From the NCBI RefSeq assembly GCF_000003815.2, contig NC_049993.1:6892091-6956090 (forward strand): a DNA stretch of 64,000 bases, given 5' to 3'. A program made the translations under genes and the position numbers. Source of the stretch: Branchiostoma floridae (Eukaryota; Chordata; Leptocardii; Amphioxiformes; Branchiostomatidae). Below are positions 35,701 to 47,400 of the stretch, piece by piece. Below the pieces are notes generated by a model. That model worked only from the letters and a program-made list of their open reading frames with translations. It ran no database searches and was not told the DNA's origin. Every line of letters begins with the position of its first letter. Positions within the stretch are counted from its first letter, which is position 1.

Positions 35701-36453
35701 TCCCTGTATATCTGCCATCCCCCACTTTTAACTTCAGCCAGGTTAGAACCATACAAGAACAGCGGCTGCAGACTTCGGAGGTCATTTATATGGAAATGAC
35801 TGACAATTCAGCGCAGGATGAAGTCAGATTTTCTACTTGGATAGGTTGCCTTTGGCAAAACCTGGGCAACTGCTTTGATCACCCAGATCTCTGTTAATCA
35901 ATATGACAGCGTTCCCAAAATACCCTTGTCTAAACATTCTTTCTGTGTGTGACATGTTTGTCTTTACATTCTCTACATGAAAACTGCAACCATATGGGTG
36001 TGCTAAGTTGTCTTTATCACCTTCACTGTGTTGAAACACTAGAAATACTCTGTGTAAATGTCTAGCTCCTTCATTGTACAAAGGTACATGACATTGCATT
36101 TATGCTCTTCTTTCAGATATGTGATATGTTCAGATCTGTGTGTGTACCTTTGCTACCCTTAGGGGAAATCTGCCATCTCTGATTGTTTGTTGAAGAAATG
36201 GATAGTTCTAAGGTTTTTAGGCTTTATGAAATCTTTTTGCCTATCAATACGATACCAACTGCCTAGCAGTGGAACGCATTCTGACAAGTTAGCTTGAAAA
36301 ATTTCTAATCAATCAATGTATTTCATGGGGTTTATATCACTCTTTTTATCTTCTTCACTACTTTATTATTAATGTTACACGCATCAACTTAACAGGGAGT
36401 GTCTTTGGCAGCTTTCATTTAAACTGACTTCCTTCTTTTATTGTTTGTTACAG

Positions 36454-36519
36454 GGTAAGAACAAGTTCAAGTAAAGATCTGGACTTCTGCGCTGGCAGCC
36501 TAGGCTGTATAACAGAAAG
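36454..36519 (+). CDS. Plus-strand exon candidate 3 of a phase-matched chain
   Basis: TTATTGTTTGTTACAG and GAAAG|GTAAGA flank 66 bases. The only open frame, which fits the two bases left by 32627-32721, reads VRTSSSKDLDFCAGSLGCIT. The exon begins GGTAAGA, itself donor-like, so it could instead be a recursive splice point or a chance match. Confidence 0.28.
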
Positions 36520-37543
36520 GTAAGAAACCATGTAGCATACAACTTTCATCTCCGACCGATTTAATTTAAAGTAGACAAAGAAGCATTTAGAGTGAAGATG
36601 TGCACAGGGAGACATGAGGCCAGAGAAAATTTCTCCGTTAACTACTGTTCAACAAAAATATCTAGGGCCAACCACCCCCCTCCCATCTGTAATTGTCCCT
36701 TTCATTAATTTGAAATGAAGGAAAACAGTTAGTTTTGAGTCTGACATGTTGTGACAATATGGGTGAATTGTTGACGTTTTTCTTTCTGGTTGTTTCATGA
36801 AGAATTCCTTGACTCTATGAACTTTCCTTGTCAACATATTTACACCCAAGATTTGACACTATTCATCTTTTTTCCTTCATCTTAACAACCTTTGAGCATC
36901 ATAACCATATGTTGTCTGCTTAGGCATCTACACTAGACAAATTGTGTAACAACAATTATTTAGGGAGGATTTCATTCAATCAAAACGGTGACAAACTTTT
37001 GCCGATTTCTTGTTACAAAACATACAGCTCTCATTATTTCTAAGCTGTTATCAAAGGCAGAACTAAGAATAATGTGCTAATTTGATAGAGTTAATTCAGG
37101 TTACGCACTCTTGCTGATGGTAGATACATATAAATGCTTCTAATCAGTATCAACTTTATGGAAAGATGCCAGAAGTAAATATTGAAGCCTGACATTAGTG
37201 AAACATATTTCGATTATCTCGAGCCCATGTTTATGCAATCCATGGGAAGTATTTGTCTCCAAGATGTCAGGATAAAGTAAGGCGTAATCAGTCATGTTGG
37301 GAGACAGGGCAGTTATCGATACTTCATCTTAGGGCAATATGCCTGTGTTACAGTAATTACTGGCACTATTCCACAGTAAGTGCAGCTGCCAGGCGACCAC
37401 CATCAAGTCCTGGCCTTGTTTTGACAGGAGGACTGTTTTTATCATTCTAGGCTTTTAGGTCAAAAGTAATCACAAATCTGAAACATTCTTTCAAAAAATG
37501 TTAAAATCCTTAACACCTGTTATGCTCTGATGGGTTTTGTATA

Positions 37544-37751
37544 CTGTAAATGCATTTAAGTTCGCGGAGATTTAATTTCGCGGTAGCGGGAAAAAGGACT
37601 TTTCGCGGTGGTTTTAAGTTCGCGGTGGCACTATGTACGGTAGTCTCTTAATGCCATGGAAAAATGTTCGCGGTGGTTTTAAGTTCGCGGTGAAGTGGTC
37701 ACCGCAAAAACCGCGAACATTAATCCACCGCAAACATTTCTGCATTTACAA
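37544..37751. mobile_element. TA-flanked MITE rich in TTCGCGGT
   Basis: TGTAAATGCA (37545) and its inverse TGCATTTACA (37741) bound about 208 bases, with TA just outside each end. Direct and inverted copies of TTCGCGGT / ACCGCGAA recur seven or more times inside. The form is that of a mariner-type nonautonomous element. Confidence 0.85.
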
Positions 37752-38286
37752 TATTGTGATGTGTGGAAAGATACAGAAAATATAAAAACTGTCAATTGTC
37801 TCTGAAATATAGACAGAATTCTCACTAACTGCATCACAAAATAATGTACTGAAAAAAGAGACATACAACATAAAAACATGTTGACAAACTGATAACCAAC
37901 AAAAAATAGTTCCATAATATGTTTGCCCCCTCCCCAATTCAATCTACCTTGCTCCTCTCCCAATAAACCCTTTTAGCATATCTTCCCACATGACTAAAAG
38001 AGATGGATGGACGGCATAACTGGGCTCTTAACAGATTCATACTTCACAAGCTAACAGTGGAGCGTCTCCATAAAAACGTGGGAAAGTGTTCCCATCCATC
38101 TGTAAGCTGATAAGGTCTGCTACTGCAACACTTAGGCCCATCAATTTACCAGCCTGCAATTACTCCATGTCTAGGGAAAGTCTATGCTTGCATTATGTAC
38201 ATTAGCCTTTTAGGAACCTCCTCTTTGAATTAGCCGTCGCGTTTGTCCTTGTTTACTGTTGTTCGTCCGTTTTGTTGTTGTTTATT

Positions 38287-38309
38287 GTTGTTTATTACAA
38301 TAAACAACG
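38287..38309. repeat. Small perfect hairpin
   Basis: GTTGTTTATT-AC-AATAAACAAC lies in a GTTGTT-rich stretch just before MITE family A copy 2. It holds AATAAA on the plus strand and TTTATT on the other. Confidence 0.7.
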
Positions 38310-38337
38310 TCCGTTTTGCGTTCTGATATCTATAATA

Positions 38338-38567
38338 CTTGACGTTGGTTCACCTTTATCCGTGGGGAAACCTATCACATGATCCGTTGCTTTTAACGAC
38401 AGGGTATATAGGGATATTAAGTCGTCAGACGGTGGTTTCAAACATATTTTAAAATATTGCAATTTGCAACCACCACCCATCAACTTGATTTCCCTAAATA
38501 GTCCCTACACAAAAATGTATTTCAAGACAGGTTACCCCGTGGATAGAGGTGAACAGCTAGCGTTAGA
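38338..38567. mobile_element. MITE family A, copy 2
   Basis: It begins GTTCACCTTTATCCGTGGGG and ends with the inverse CCCCGTGGATAGAGGTGAAC, plus CTAGCGTTA. The interior GGGATATTAAGTCG and TCAACTTGATTTCCC match copy 1. More decayed than the other copies. Confidence 0.8.
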
Positions 38568-39679
38568 TGGGGACTCAACTAAAAAGACTTTAAAGTCTCA
38601 GATTGCCTGACAAGTGAGATAAATGAGTATGAAGCCAGGCTGCCCTTTCCTGATTCCCAGAGGCTTCAGAGAGCTGCAATTACATACAGTTGTACAGGCC
38701 TCCTACATAAACCATGGCCTTTTAATGGCACTGCCTTTCAACCTGGCCTTGGATCACCTGTGCCCAGAGAGAAGTGCCAATAACAAGTCTGCAGAGACAT
38801 TCCCACTACCCCCACAGCATGGGTACATGCATAGATATAAACTACAGCAACATTCTGGCCTACTTCTTTTGAATATCATATCAATTAAATGGCCAATATC
38901 TTACCCACCCAAGTGTTCTCTGTTGCAACTCTTAAATTCTTTTTTAATGTTTCTAGAATCTAGTCAAATCATTTAATATTTGTAGCTAATTCTATCACCT
39001 AAGACCACATTTAGACCACTTCTGCAGATTTATTATTGATAATACGATGCTAGCTTCATTTGATTGATCATAAAACTGTTCAGGACAGTCCTTATGTGGT
39101 AAAATGTACCAAGTGGCATGTTGGCCCCAGGGCCGTGTGGCTAGCCTGTGTAAGCCCTAGAAACAGTCTGTCATCCAGGCTAGTGACCTGTTTCTATACA
39201 GCTGCCTTATGTAACTCTGTTGGGTCAGTCTATCTGGCCTGGTATTTCTGTTTCTCCACTTTGGGTGGGTCCAGCACAGCAAAAATACTGCAGCATGATT
39301 AATGGCACCCCTCCCCCATTGGTAATCTCATCCACAGCTCCTTCCAATTTCAGGCCATCTCTGCCCAACCCTGGTGCAAAGGTGGCATCACATGACAGGA
39401 GCCTGCCAGCCAGATAAGGGAGCCCTTAATTGAATAACTCCAACTTTTCAGACATCACCAAAGCGTTTGTGTATCTGTATCCCCCCCCTGTATACCCCAA
39501 CATGTGCCCAACACTTCCACGCTGGCGCCAAACATATCTCTCACCACTGCTTAATAAAAACACCTCTTAGGAGAGGAAATTGGGGCCCCCTGTTCACAAT
39601 TGGCCCAGCCTCATGCCTTTCCACACAACAAATGATAAGGTAATACTGAGGGGATTATGTGGTAATGCCTTGTTTTCAG

Positions 39680-39946
39680 GTCCAGGTGTTGAGGACAGAT
39701 GGCTGTGGGGGAGAACTGGCACTACAGAGGGAGAGGGAACATGTTCCAGGACTGGTGCAGACACCAAAGGACCAGAAGAAAGATGATGTGACAGCTGCAT
39801 GGACTGTTTTATCATCTGTGTGTGACAAGACTGTTTGTTGGGAGAGTCTCCTGAAGGGATACACTGTCAACCATTCCATGGCAGAAGGACTGGCAACACT
39901 GCATCTTCTACAAGGTTGTCTCTACAGATAGACATCACAAGAGCAG
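39680..39946 (+). other. Plus-strand exon-like segment, uncertain coding
   Basis: CTTGTTTTCAG and GAGCAG|GTAAGG flank 267 bases. One frame is open for 83 codons (VQVLRTDGCGGELALQRERE onward), but joining from 36454-36519 uses another frame and stops after Arg-Ser-Arg-Cys. It may be a 3' UTR exon, part of a different isoform, or noncoding. Confidence 0.25.
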
Positions 39947-41626
39947 GTAAGGTTTGTCTTTTCTTTCCTCTGGGAACCACGAGTGTACATGTGATATACA
40001 ACTTCCTTCACTCCAATCAAAAATGTTCTAGTATTTCTTGTCAGAAGACAGAACTCGAAAGACTTGATTGTAACAGTTTTAAAACTGAATACTTAGTTTG
40101 TTTATAAAGGTTAGACATCCAGGTAACAATATTCAAATACAATTCAATATTTACAACTTGACAAAAACAGATATTTACTTTCGGACATTTCGGGTGACAA
40201 CCTTAGTTTTCTCCATAACTTTACGAGATAATTTTTCACTGCCGCCACACACAAGAAGACCTTCTTAAGTTAGTAATGTTATTCTAAGCTGCGGTCTTCT
40301 GAAGTTAGCCATGTTATTTAGAGTAGCGGCAGTCTTGTTGCCAGGCCAACTCGCATCACTCCCCTCACAGTCCATCTGCTTTGTACTGATCAATGGCCGA
40401 TCAATGACTCGTTGGAGACAATGATTTAATTTGCCCATTGTGGCCCAGACAATTGGACTATCAACTGTGTGACTAGTGATTCCCTTGGCCAGCATGATTA
40501 TAGTATCTATGTCAGAGGGGTAACATTCCAGGAGCCAATCTCTAATTTCCCAGCAATGGACATCGGGGACAGATGGTCTTTCCCACTGGGGTTGTGTTTT
40601 ACAGCATCACTGGTCTCCAGTGTTTATTAGAGGTGTTCCAGGTATGAAAAGCAGCAAAGCAGGTGACCTCAAGCTGAGGTGACCCCAAGCTGAGTTGAAG
40701 TTTATGCTTTTTCGATAGCTAGTACTGCAATGCAGCTTTGCCAGGCTTGCGCTTTCCAGCCAATCGCACCAGGTCACCCCTTCAGGTGAAGTGTGTATGT
40801 AGGGTCCTTTATGTTTGATGCCTAAAGCTCCCCAATATATACACAGAGCTGTAGGCTTTGTCCCCCTAGGTAAAAGGACTAAAACAGCCCCTCAATAAGG
40901 AATTGAATATAGAGATAGTGTTCTTCTGGGAGGAATAGCTGTGTTGGAAGGGGTGTTACAGGTAGGGTGTTGGTGTGTATGTGAGATGCAAGTTTGGGCA
41001 TGGATCTTTATTTTCTTTAATATTCCAGCTGGGATAAGGGCAGATCTTCTTTCTTGGGGCTGGCTCTTTGTTACTAATGACTGACAGGTTCTCAGTCATT
41101 CTGTGCTTGTGTTGAGTTTTCTTGTTATGGGGGCAGGAATGAGGTGAACTCTCAGGTGCTCCTGTATTCTCTGGGCACTTCAGGTGTCAAGATGTCTACG
41201 AACCTTCTGAGTTCTTTATCAGTGAATCACCCTCAGTGGGCAAGGTAGTTAGGTTGCTTAGAATAACATGGTTGGAACATTTGTTCCGGGCATAATTCAA
41301 ATCATTTTGTAGGTATTGGGATATACTAGTATTCTAGAAAGAAGTGGTCATGTGTGTGAAAATGCTTCTTTGTTGACACAATTTGACAGTTACATGCCAA
41401 GCATATGTAGTATCCAGTTGCACAAATGCTAGAAAAATATAAATCATTGCAATGTATATTCATGCAGGATATTGAAGTATGAAAGACCAATAATTCAACT
41501 TCAATAATTCAAAACATGCCTATGTTATTGCTTCTGTGATGTATAAAGAACAACATGTCAATCAGAAATGTGATACTACAGCAACCTCATGTGAACCAGG
41601 AAAGGGTCAATGAAGAGATATAGACA

Positions 41627-41966
41627 TAACACCGAGCAGATTAAAATTGGACTGAGCAGAGCACTTTGGACTAATGCTTGTAGCTTTTCACAGACTACAC
41701 CTATATATCAGATATTTTTGTGAAAATGTATATTGAAAGGTAATTAATATGTAGAATGCAATTAGATGTCTCCAGGAACAAAGTCAATTCTGGAGAATTC
41801 TGGAGAATTCTGCAGAATTCTGGAACCTGAGCCAGAATTCTGGAGAATTCTGGAACCTGAGCCAGAATTCTGCAGAATTCTGGGAACCTGAGCCAGAATT
41901 CTGCAGAATTCTGGGAACCTGAGCCAGAATTCTGGGAACCTGAGCCAGAATTCTGCTCGGTGTTAC
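41627..41966. repeat. EcoRI-rich minisatellite between 14-bp inverted repeats
   Basis: TAACACCGAGCAGA (41627-41640) and its exact inverse TCTGCTCGGTGTTA (about 41953-41966) enclose about 310 bases. The right half is an array of GCCAGAATTCTGCAGAATTC and TGGGAACCTGA blocks (41786-41956) with about eleven GAATTC palindromes. The minus frame reading GSGSQNS is a repeat shadow. Confidence 0.85.
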
Positions 41967-42052
41967 ATGTTTTCAAAACATTACTATGCAATCAGTGAAC
42001 AGTTTCATCAGGTTGGCAAGTCACTGAATAAAAAAACCAGACAGAATTGCCA

Positions 42053-42090
42053 TGAGGAAGGTGACAGGCGGTCACCAAAACGTAGGTTGA
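42053..42090 (+). ncRNA. Possible decayed hammerhead-like motif
   Basis: GGTGAC-AGGCG-GTCACC forms a 6-bp stem with a five-base loop, preceded by CATGAGGA and followed by AAAAC-GTA. The arrangement recalls the hammerhead core CUGANGA-stem-GAAAC, as found in some retroelements. Two core positions differ, so an active ribozyme is unlikely. Confidence 0.2.
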
Positions 42091-42596
42091 ATAAAACACT
42101 TGGGTATGTACAAAGACATCTCTAACTCATTGCCATGCAATGTTATTTTTTCTATCACTTTTCTTTCACATTTTGGAAGGGCCTGTTTTCTTACCATCTG
42201 GTATAACAATAGCCACTTTTCACGCTTCGCTTATGACAACATAATTGGAAAGGTTGAAATCTTCTCGCCTGAGTTGCTTCTGTCTGTTTATTATCAGATT
42301 GGGGGACAATGTCTCAAGGCACACATCATCTATCATAGTGGTGTAAACTGTCATTATGCTGCATATGTGTATAGACAATTAAGCTTACAGTCGAAAAAGG
42401 GCTTAGATATACTATAGTGTGTCTATCTCTGCTTCATCCACTTCTGAGTAATGTTTTGTTGTGTGAAGTACTTTGCTAAACTGGTACTGCAGCTAGATCT
42501 GAGGAGAGTTCAAATTTGATTGAGCTTCGCCTTGTGCAAAGAGAACAAACGAGACTCCCTGTTGCGATGATGATGATGATATATGTGAGCACTCAC

Positions 42597-42656
42597 CTGA
42601 TTTGGCATTCTGTTTGGCATTCTAGGTCCACCTGGATATCTGGGGTTCATAAAGGG
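42597..42656 (-). CDS. SSBP: SSBP exon: PFMNPRYPGGPR segment
   Basis: A 60-base phase-0 exon lies between GTATCACCTGCAG and AATCAG|GTGAGT. It encodes PFMNPRYPGGPRMPNRMPNQ, almost identical to the vertebrate FMSPRYPGGPR core, one of the best-kept parts of the family outside the LisH domain. The next exon is 15 kb away. Confidence 0.95.
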
Positions 42657-42945
42657 CTGCAGGTGATACAAACAACACAACAACAGAAGGTGAGTGACTT
42701 CTTACAAAATGATGTAGACAGTGAATTCAGTAAGAATGTTGTTGTTTTTACTACTCCACTATTCTACGTCAGGTACACATTCACAAGTAAACATTCTATG
42801 AGCTTAGCCAGGGTACCATCTGGATAGCAGTTTGCTTCGTTTATTACATACTGTTGCTTCTCAGCTATTCCATCGAGGAACCTTGACATCTCTGACGTCT
42901 AGAATTGTCTACATTTTGGACGAGGGCACTGATTGGTCTCCAAAC

Positions 42946-43079
42946 ATGAGCAAATTAAGGAATGGATTCAAGTGCTCATAGGAACAGGTATTCCAACACT
43001 TGAAACACCCTCCACCTGCTTGTGGGAGGGCTATTGTCATCAAATGAGCACTCTAGAACCCATTCCTTGATTTGCTCAT
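42946..43079. mobile_element. Foldback element, 34-bp arms
   Basis: ATGAGCAAATTAAGGAATGG at 42946 is the inverse of CCATTCCTTGATTTGCTCAT ending at 43079. Arms are 34 and 36 bases around a 64-base centre. No clear target duplication. Confidence 0.75.
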
Positions 43080-43289
43080 TAAATGACATCACCACCAAAA
43101 GGTTTGAATGTACACCTTCTCCAGATGGGTACATAGGAGCCAACTACTACACGGATGGTACCCAGGTTGCTACAACCTATCTTCAAGCTGTTGTAGAAGA
43201 CTGCATGGTATTTCTTATAGCTATCTTTGATATGTGTAGTCAGACTATAGACAGGACCAACACTGGCCCACACTTCAGCACCACGGCCA

Positions 43290-43442
43290 ACATGTACTAA
43301 TCTCCAGGCAGATTTACTGGTGACATAAGATAGTACCAAAGCTGGAGTATAGCTGGCTGAAGGGAGTCAGCAGACCAGCTAACACCCTTTGGCCAGCTAT
43401 ACTCCTCGGCCAGTGGTAAATCTGCCTGGAGATTAAGCATGT
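43290..43442. mobile_element. Foldback element with TAATCTCCAGGCAGATTTAC arms
   Basis: The left arm, ACATGTAC then TAATCTCCAGGCAGATTTAC, and its inverse at 43416-43442 bound 153 bases. A second inner pair, GGAGTATAGCTGGCT / AGCTATACTCC, extends the palindrome. Noncoding. Confidence 0.8.
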
Positions 43443-44089
43443 ACGTTATTGTTATTAGTCCTGGAGGACGGTTTTGAACAACTGCCTGCCACTTCTTTCT
43501 ACAATGAGCTAAAATTGCCCTGTGGATAGTATAACATGCTTAATGAAGGTTGACAGGAACTACAATAACTTAAGGAGATAGTAAGTGTTATGTCCAAAAC
43601 AAGACTCTTCCCTGCTTTTGCTTAACTAGTGGTATGCATACATATACCAGTTGGCCTGGAATAATTGGCTTCAGTGCAGCCTGCCTAACTAGTTGGTCCA
43701 ATACCCAGGGAACAGCTTTTGCCTAACTAGCTTGCCTCCTCCACCAGTTTATCTAATGAGGCCTGTTTTGAGTTTGATACTACTGACTTGTCCTAAATTA
43801 CTTGTCCTTGAAGCTGGTTGATTCTCCCCTGGACACCACACTGTTCTGTTTCTGTTTGAGACTCACGATCGAAAAGCCTTTCAGTATTTTAGTAAAGAAA
43901 CTCACCCACTAATATGCAGCAATATTGGCATTAATATGTCAGTTTTTCTAAAGATGCCAATCTCTTATAGTTATAGTTAGTCTTTTAGAAATGTATCTCA
44001 TAATTCCTGGTTGTTTGGTAACAAGAATTGTCAGCTCTAATCCTCTGACCATTTGCTGTGTGGACAATTTTGGACAATTATGACATCTG

Positions 44090-44288
44090 AAGTTGAACTG
44101 TAACTAACTTCTAACACAAAAAATTGGACCCAAATATTCAACTGACCAACTACAGTCTTTGTCAAGGAGAAAATGTCACATGACTGCACTGCGGCGGATT
44201 GCTCATTCCTTGACAAACACTGGAGTTTGTCTGTCAAAAATATGGTTATGTCCAATTTTTGCGTGTGTAAGAAATTACAGTTCAACTT
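44090..44288. mobile_element. Nested inverted-repeat element, about 50-bp arms
   Basis: AAGTTGAACTGTAA through AATTGGACCCAAATATT pairs with AATATGG...TCCAATTTTTG...TTACAGTTCAACTT. Inside is a second inverted pair, TTTGTCAAGGA / TCCTTGACAAA. It lies about 140 bases from the 42-base SSBP exon's donor. Confidence 0.8.
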
Positions 44289-44430
44289 TGATTCAAAGTA
44301 AACTTTACACTTTTGAACTTTCAAGTTAACATGATAACTTCTACAGGGAGGGACAGATTCACGGTTGTGAATTCCTTAGTTTGCGGTTGCTGAACGATAG
44401 GAACATAGAGGCAGCTAAAGCACTACCAAC

Positions 44431-44472
44431 CTGGTCATGTGGCATCATGGGTCTTGGAGGGTGAGGTGAATT
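44431..44472 (-). CDS. SSBP: SSBP 42-base exon: NSPHPPRPMMPHDQ
   Basis: A phase-0, 42-base exon has acceptor TACCTTCCCAG and donor GACCAG|GTTGGT. Its peptide resembles the end of the preceding exon (PPPHQNQMIPHNQ) and the vertebrate NSMMGPHGQ piece, so one of the two may be a duplicated segment. Because it is a multiple of three it could be skipped without a frameshift. The splice sites are moderate, so inclusion needs RNA evidence. Confidence 0.75.
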
Positions 44473-47400
44473 CTGGGAAGGTAACGGCAGGAAAGGCATT
44501 GTCAAGGGGCGAGTCACATCCTACAAGCGAGCACCTTTCTGAGCATAGCAGTGCTACAGGTCCCCCCCATAAATGCTAATTTATGCATCAAATTTGTGTC
44601 GACAAACGTGTGACTGTCAGAAAAACAGCTACTAAATTTAATTTTCTGCAAGTTAACAAGTCAGCAAATCAACCACTCTGCAGACAATTTGTTCTTGACA
44701 TTAATCATTGAGTAGGGAGCCGCTGTGCCAAAAGTCATACTTGGAATTCCTCCCCAGGCCTTTGATAATGCAACACCTTGTTCGGCCTCACTGCTATGCT
44801 CACTGTAGCTGCTACCATCCGCCTAACTCATCCACATGCAAGGGAGTGATCCAAAGCATGCAGGGGGAGGGGGTATTTGCCTAACTAACAATCCATTTGG
44901 GAAGGAGCTCTACAAATCTTGCCCATGCATTATGAATAAATCATTCTATCTAACATGCACTACCAAACCTCCTAGCACACTACAAGTGTAACGTCATGCC
45001 TATTTCATGCAATTCTGTTAAATCCCTTTAATGTTTCTTGTGTGGTGTTTGTTCTCTTGTACAACATGCGTACACCAAGACAGACAGACAGAACAACACT
45101 TATCAAAGGACAGGATCGGCAGACATCATGACTACTTGTTACCAGTGGTTTTATGATCAATGGGGAAAAAGATTACATCAAGATACCGCGTGGGGATGTT
45201 AAAATGTGACGTTAGCAGGGTTTCCACATTAATAATATGATTTTTCTGCCAGTATTACTGTTGTTGAGTGAGTAGGAAGGTTTTTGCATTGTCTTTTTTT
45301 TGCTTTCTGTCATATTTCCAACACTGCATTAAATAGGGAAAGGGAGACCTAAGGTTACAGAAACATTAACTTTATATTATAAATTCAGCATTTAGTTGAA
45401 TGCAAAGTTTTTGACAGCAGTTTGCTATTCAACTGTTACCTGTCAGACTATGAAAAGACTGGTACATATCCCAATGTTTACCTAGCTTTTATCTTTTACT
45501 ACTTGGCTTCTAGGTATGAAGTTTCCGATGGTCAAGATGTGTTCTGTATCTAAGTCTCCAGTTCTCTGGTAGGAGATGGTATGAAGTCATCTTGTCGTAA
45601 ATATATGATGACCATTATTACCTTTACTGCTTGGCACCACACATACAGGAGTTATTACTTGCACCAAGATTAGGTGGAGGCCATCTTGGCATCTTTCCAA
45701 GTTGGGGTGAGAATCGTGAAATACTGTTTGGCAATCTTCAACCTTTTTACACCAGTGGTGAGGACAATTTAGCTCTAGCTAGGTGTAGATGTATAAAAAT
45801 ATATATGTTGAAATCTAGGAATGAAAATGTGTGTTCAAGCACGTTGTGTCAAGTATTCAGAGCCGTTTTGGTAATCTGGTTTTGTTTTTTTTCTGTTATC
45901 TTCCTAGATTTGGGGACATTTTGCTAAATGGCAGCCATGTTAGAATTAATCTAGAGAATGGCATCTGGACAGAGCCACACAACCTTCATACCTTCTCCAG
46001 CTCTTTGCATTTTCAAGTGTTAACAAAAATTGGACAGATCATAATATTTCTGAACATTCAAATTTGGAGAAATTCTGTTCTTGTTGAATACTTTGGTTTT
46101 TTCAGTATGTTATTCTAATCTCAAGCATGTTTTATTCCCAAAATGTTTTATTCAAAATGTTATAGCCCCAAGCTGGGGGTATTGTTGTGAACAGTTGTGC
46201 AGTCAAAGATGCAAATTACAAGTGGGCTGAATCTTGATAACATTGACAAGGTCACCCATCCTCCCACAATTCCCTGTACCAACAGCCACAGATTAATAGG
46301 GAGGTGTGCATTTTGGAGGGAAAATAAATTTTCTGTTGCTTCCAAACGTGCTCTTGTCACTAGTGAGAACGTAAGCTGATGTCTTCTGTAGGTTTGGTGT
46401 ATGTTTTTATTAAGGCGAAGGACGGGATTTTTTGTGTGGAAGTGTTGTTATATTCTAAGCTGGTAATATGGCAACATCATATTTCTGTGTCAGTTTTCTT
46501 GGCTTTATCAGCCACGTCAAATGCTTCCCTGGAGTCAGAAATGAAGTTCTTTTCACCTTTCCTAACTTAGTAAGGTTATTTCATCAGTAATATTAAATCA
46601 AAGGAACCAATACTTTGTTTTTTGTAGTTGCCATGTTACTGTAGTTGATGTGATTTGTACGTCTTGCTTTGAGTTGATGGTCATGTTATGTTGTTAGTCA
46701 ACGTACCATCTTCCTTAACTTTTGAATCATTTTTTTATTATAAACAGTTATTTTGGAGCTCCAGAGGACTGACAATACACTACAACAGGGCTGTTACCAG
46801 GACCCATCCCTCTGTCCTGGAATGGAAATTTGGTTGTCACCTCTGCTAAGCAACCAAAGATTTGACAGATCACTGAACAAATTTCATTGATTTTTTTTCT
46901 TGCTTTTGTGTGTTCTACTGTCATTTAAATCTCGCATCATTTTCGTATCATGAAATCAACCTATACAAATCCCATCTTGGTTCCTTTTGGCCGTTCGGCA
47001 ATTGGCAAGTGGTGGAACAGAGGACCTTAGAAATCAAAACCGAACAGATACAAAGAATTTGAAAAAAAAAATCCAAATCTTAACAAAATTTAGGCCATGC
47101 CATACAGTTACCCATGCATCAAGTAGACAAAGAGACACTAAAACCACTGCTTAATTAGTCTGGATGTGGCCCTATCCTGGAGCTCATCATTTATAAGGGG
47201 ATAGAAAAATTTCCGTCTCACAGTTGAAAGACCATCCTCTTTGGAAAATGGCATCAAGTGATGGACATCTGAATGACCGGACGTTTGTTTGTTCCTTTGT
47301 TATAAATATAGCTACTGTATTGGTTTCTGTAGGTGTACTCGTTCATTCATTCTCATTGTAGTCTTGCACAACCTATTTGGTACTTTTGCTTGATGGTGTC

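Larger units (their letters stand above)
27515..42596 (-). other. 15-kb SSBP intron
   Basis: Mostly complex intronic sequence. It holds plus-strand exon-like segments (29.3, 32.6, 36.5, 39.7 kb), a long unexplained minus frame (31.3-31.9 kb), two MITEs (37.5 and 38.3 kb) and a minisatellite (41.8 kb). Octamer ATTTGCAT occurs near 35670. No confident gene besides SSBP. Confidence 0.5.

Noticed and set aside
41786-41956. Heat-shock-element array suggested by repeated GAA and TTC
   Set aside because: Heat shock elements need GAA and TTC separated by two bases; here they are adjacent (GAATTC) or four apart.
41701-41991. 96-codon minus frame with GSGSQNS repeats
   Set aside because: It is a shadow of the GAATTC-rich minisatellite; there is no start context, splice site or composition outside the array.
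45631-46118. Two overlapping hydrophobic plus-strand frames
   Set aside because: Hydrophobicity comes from T-rich sequence; no signal, splice sites or family resemblance.
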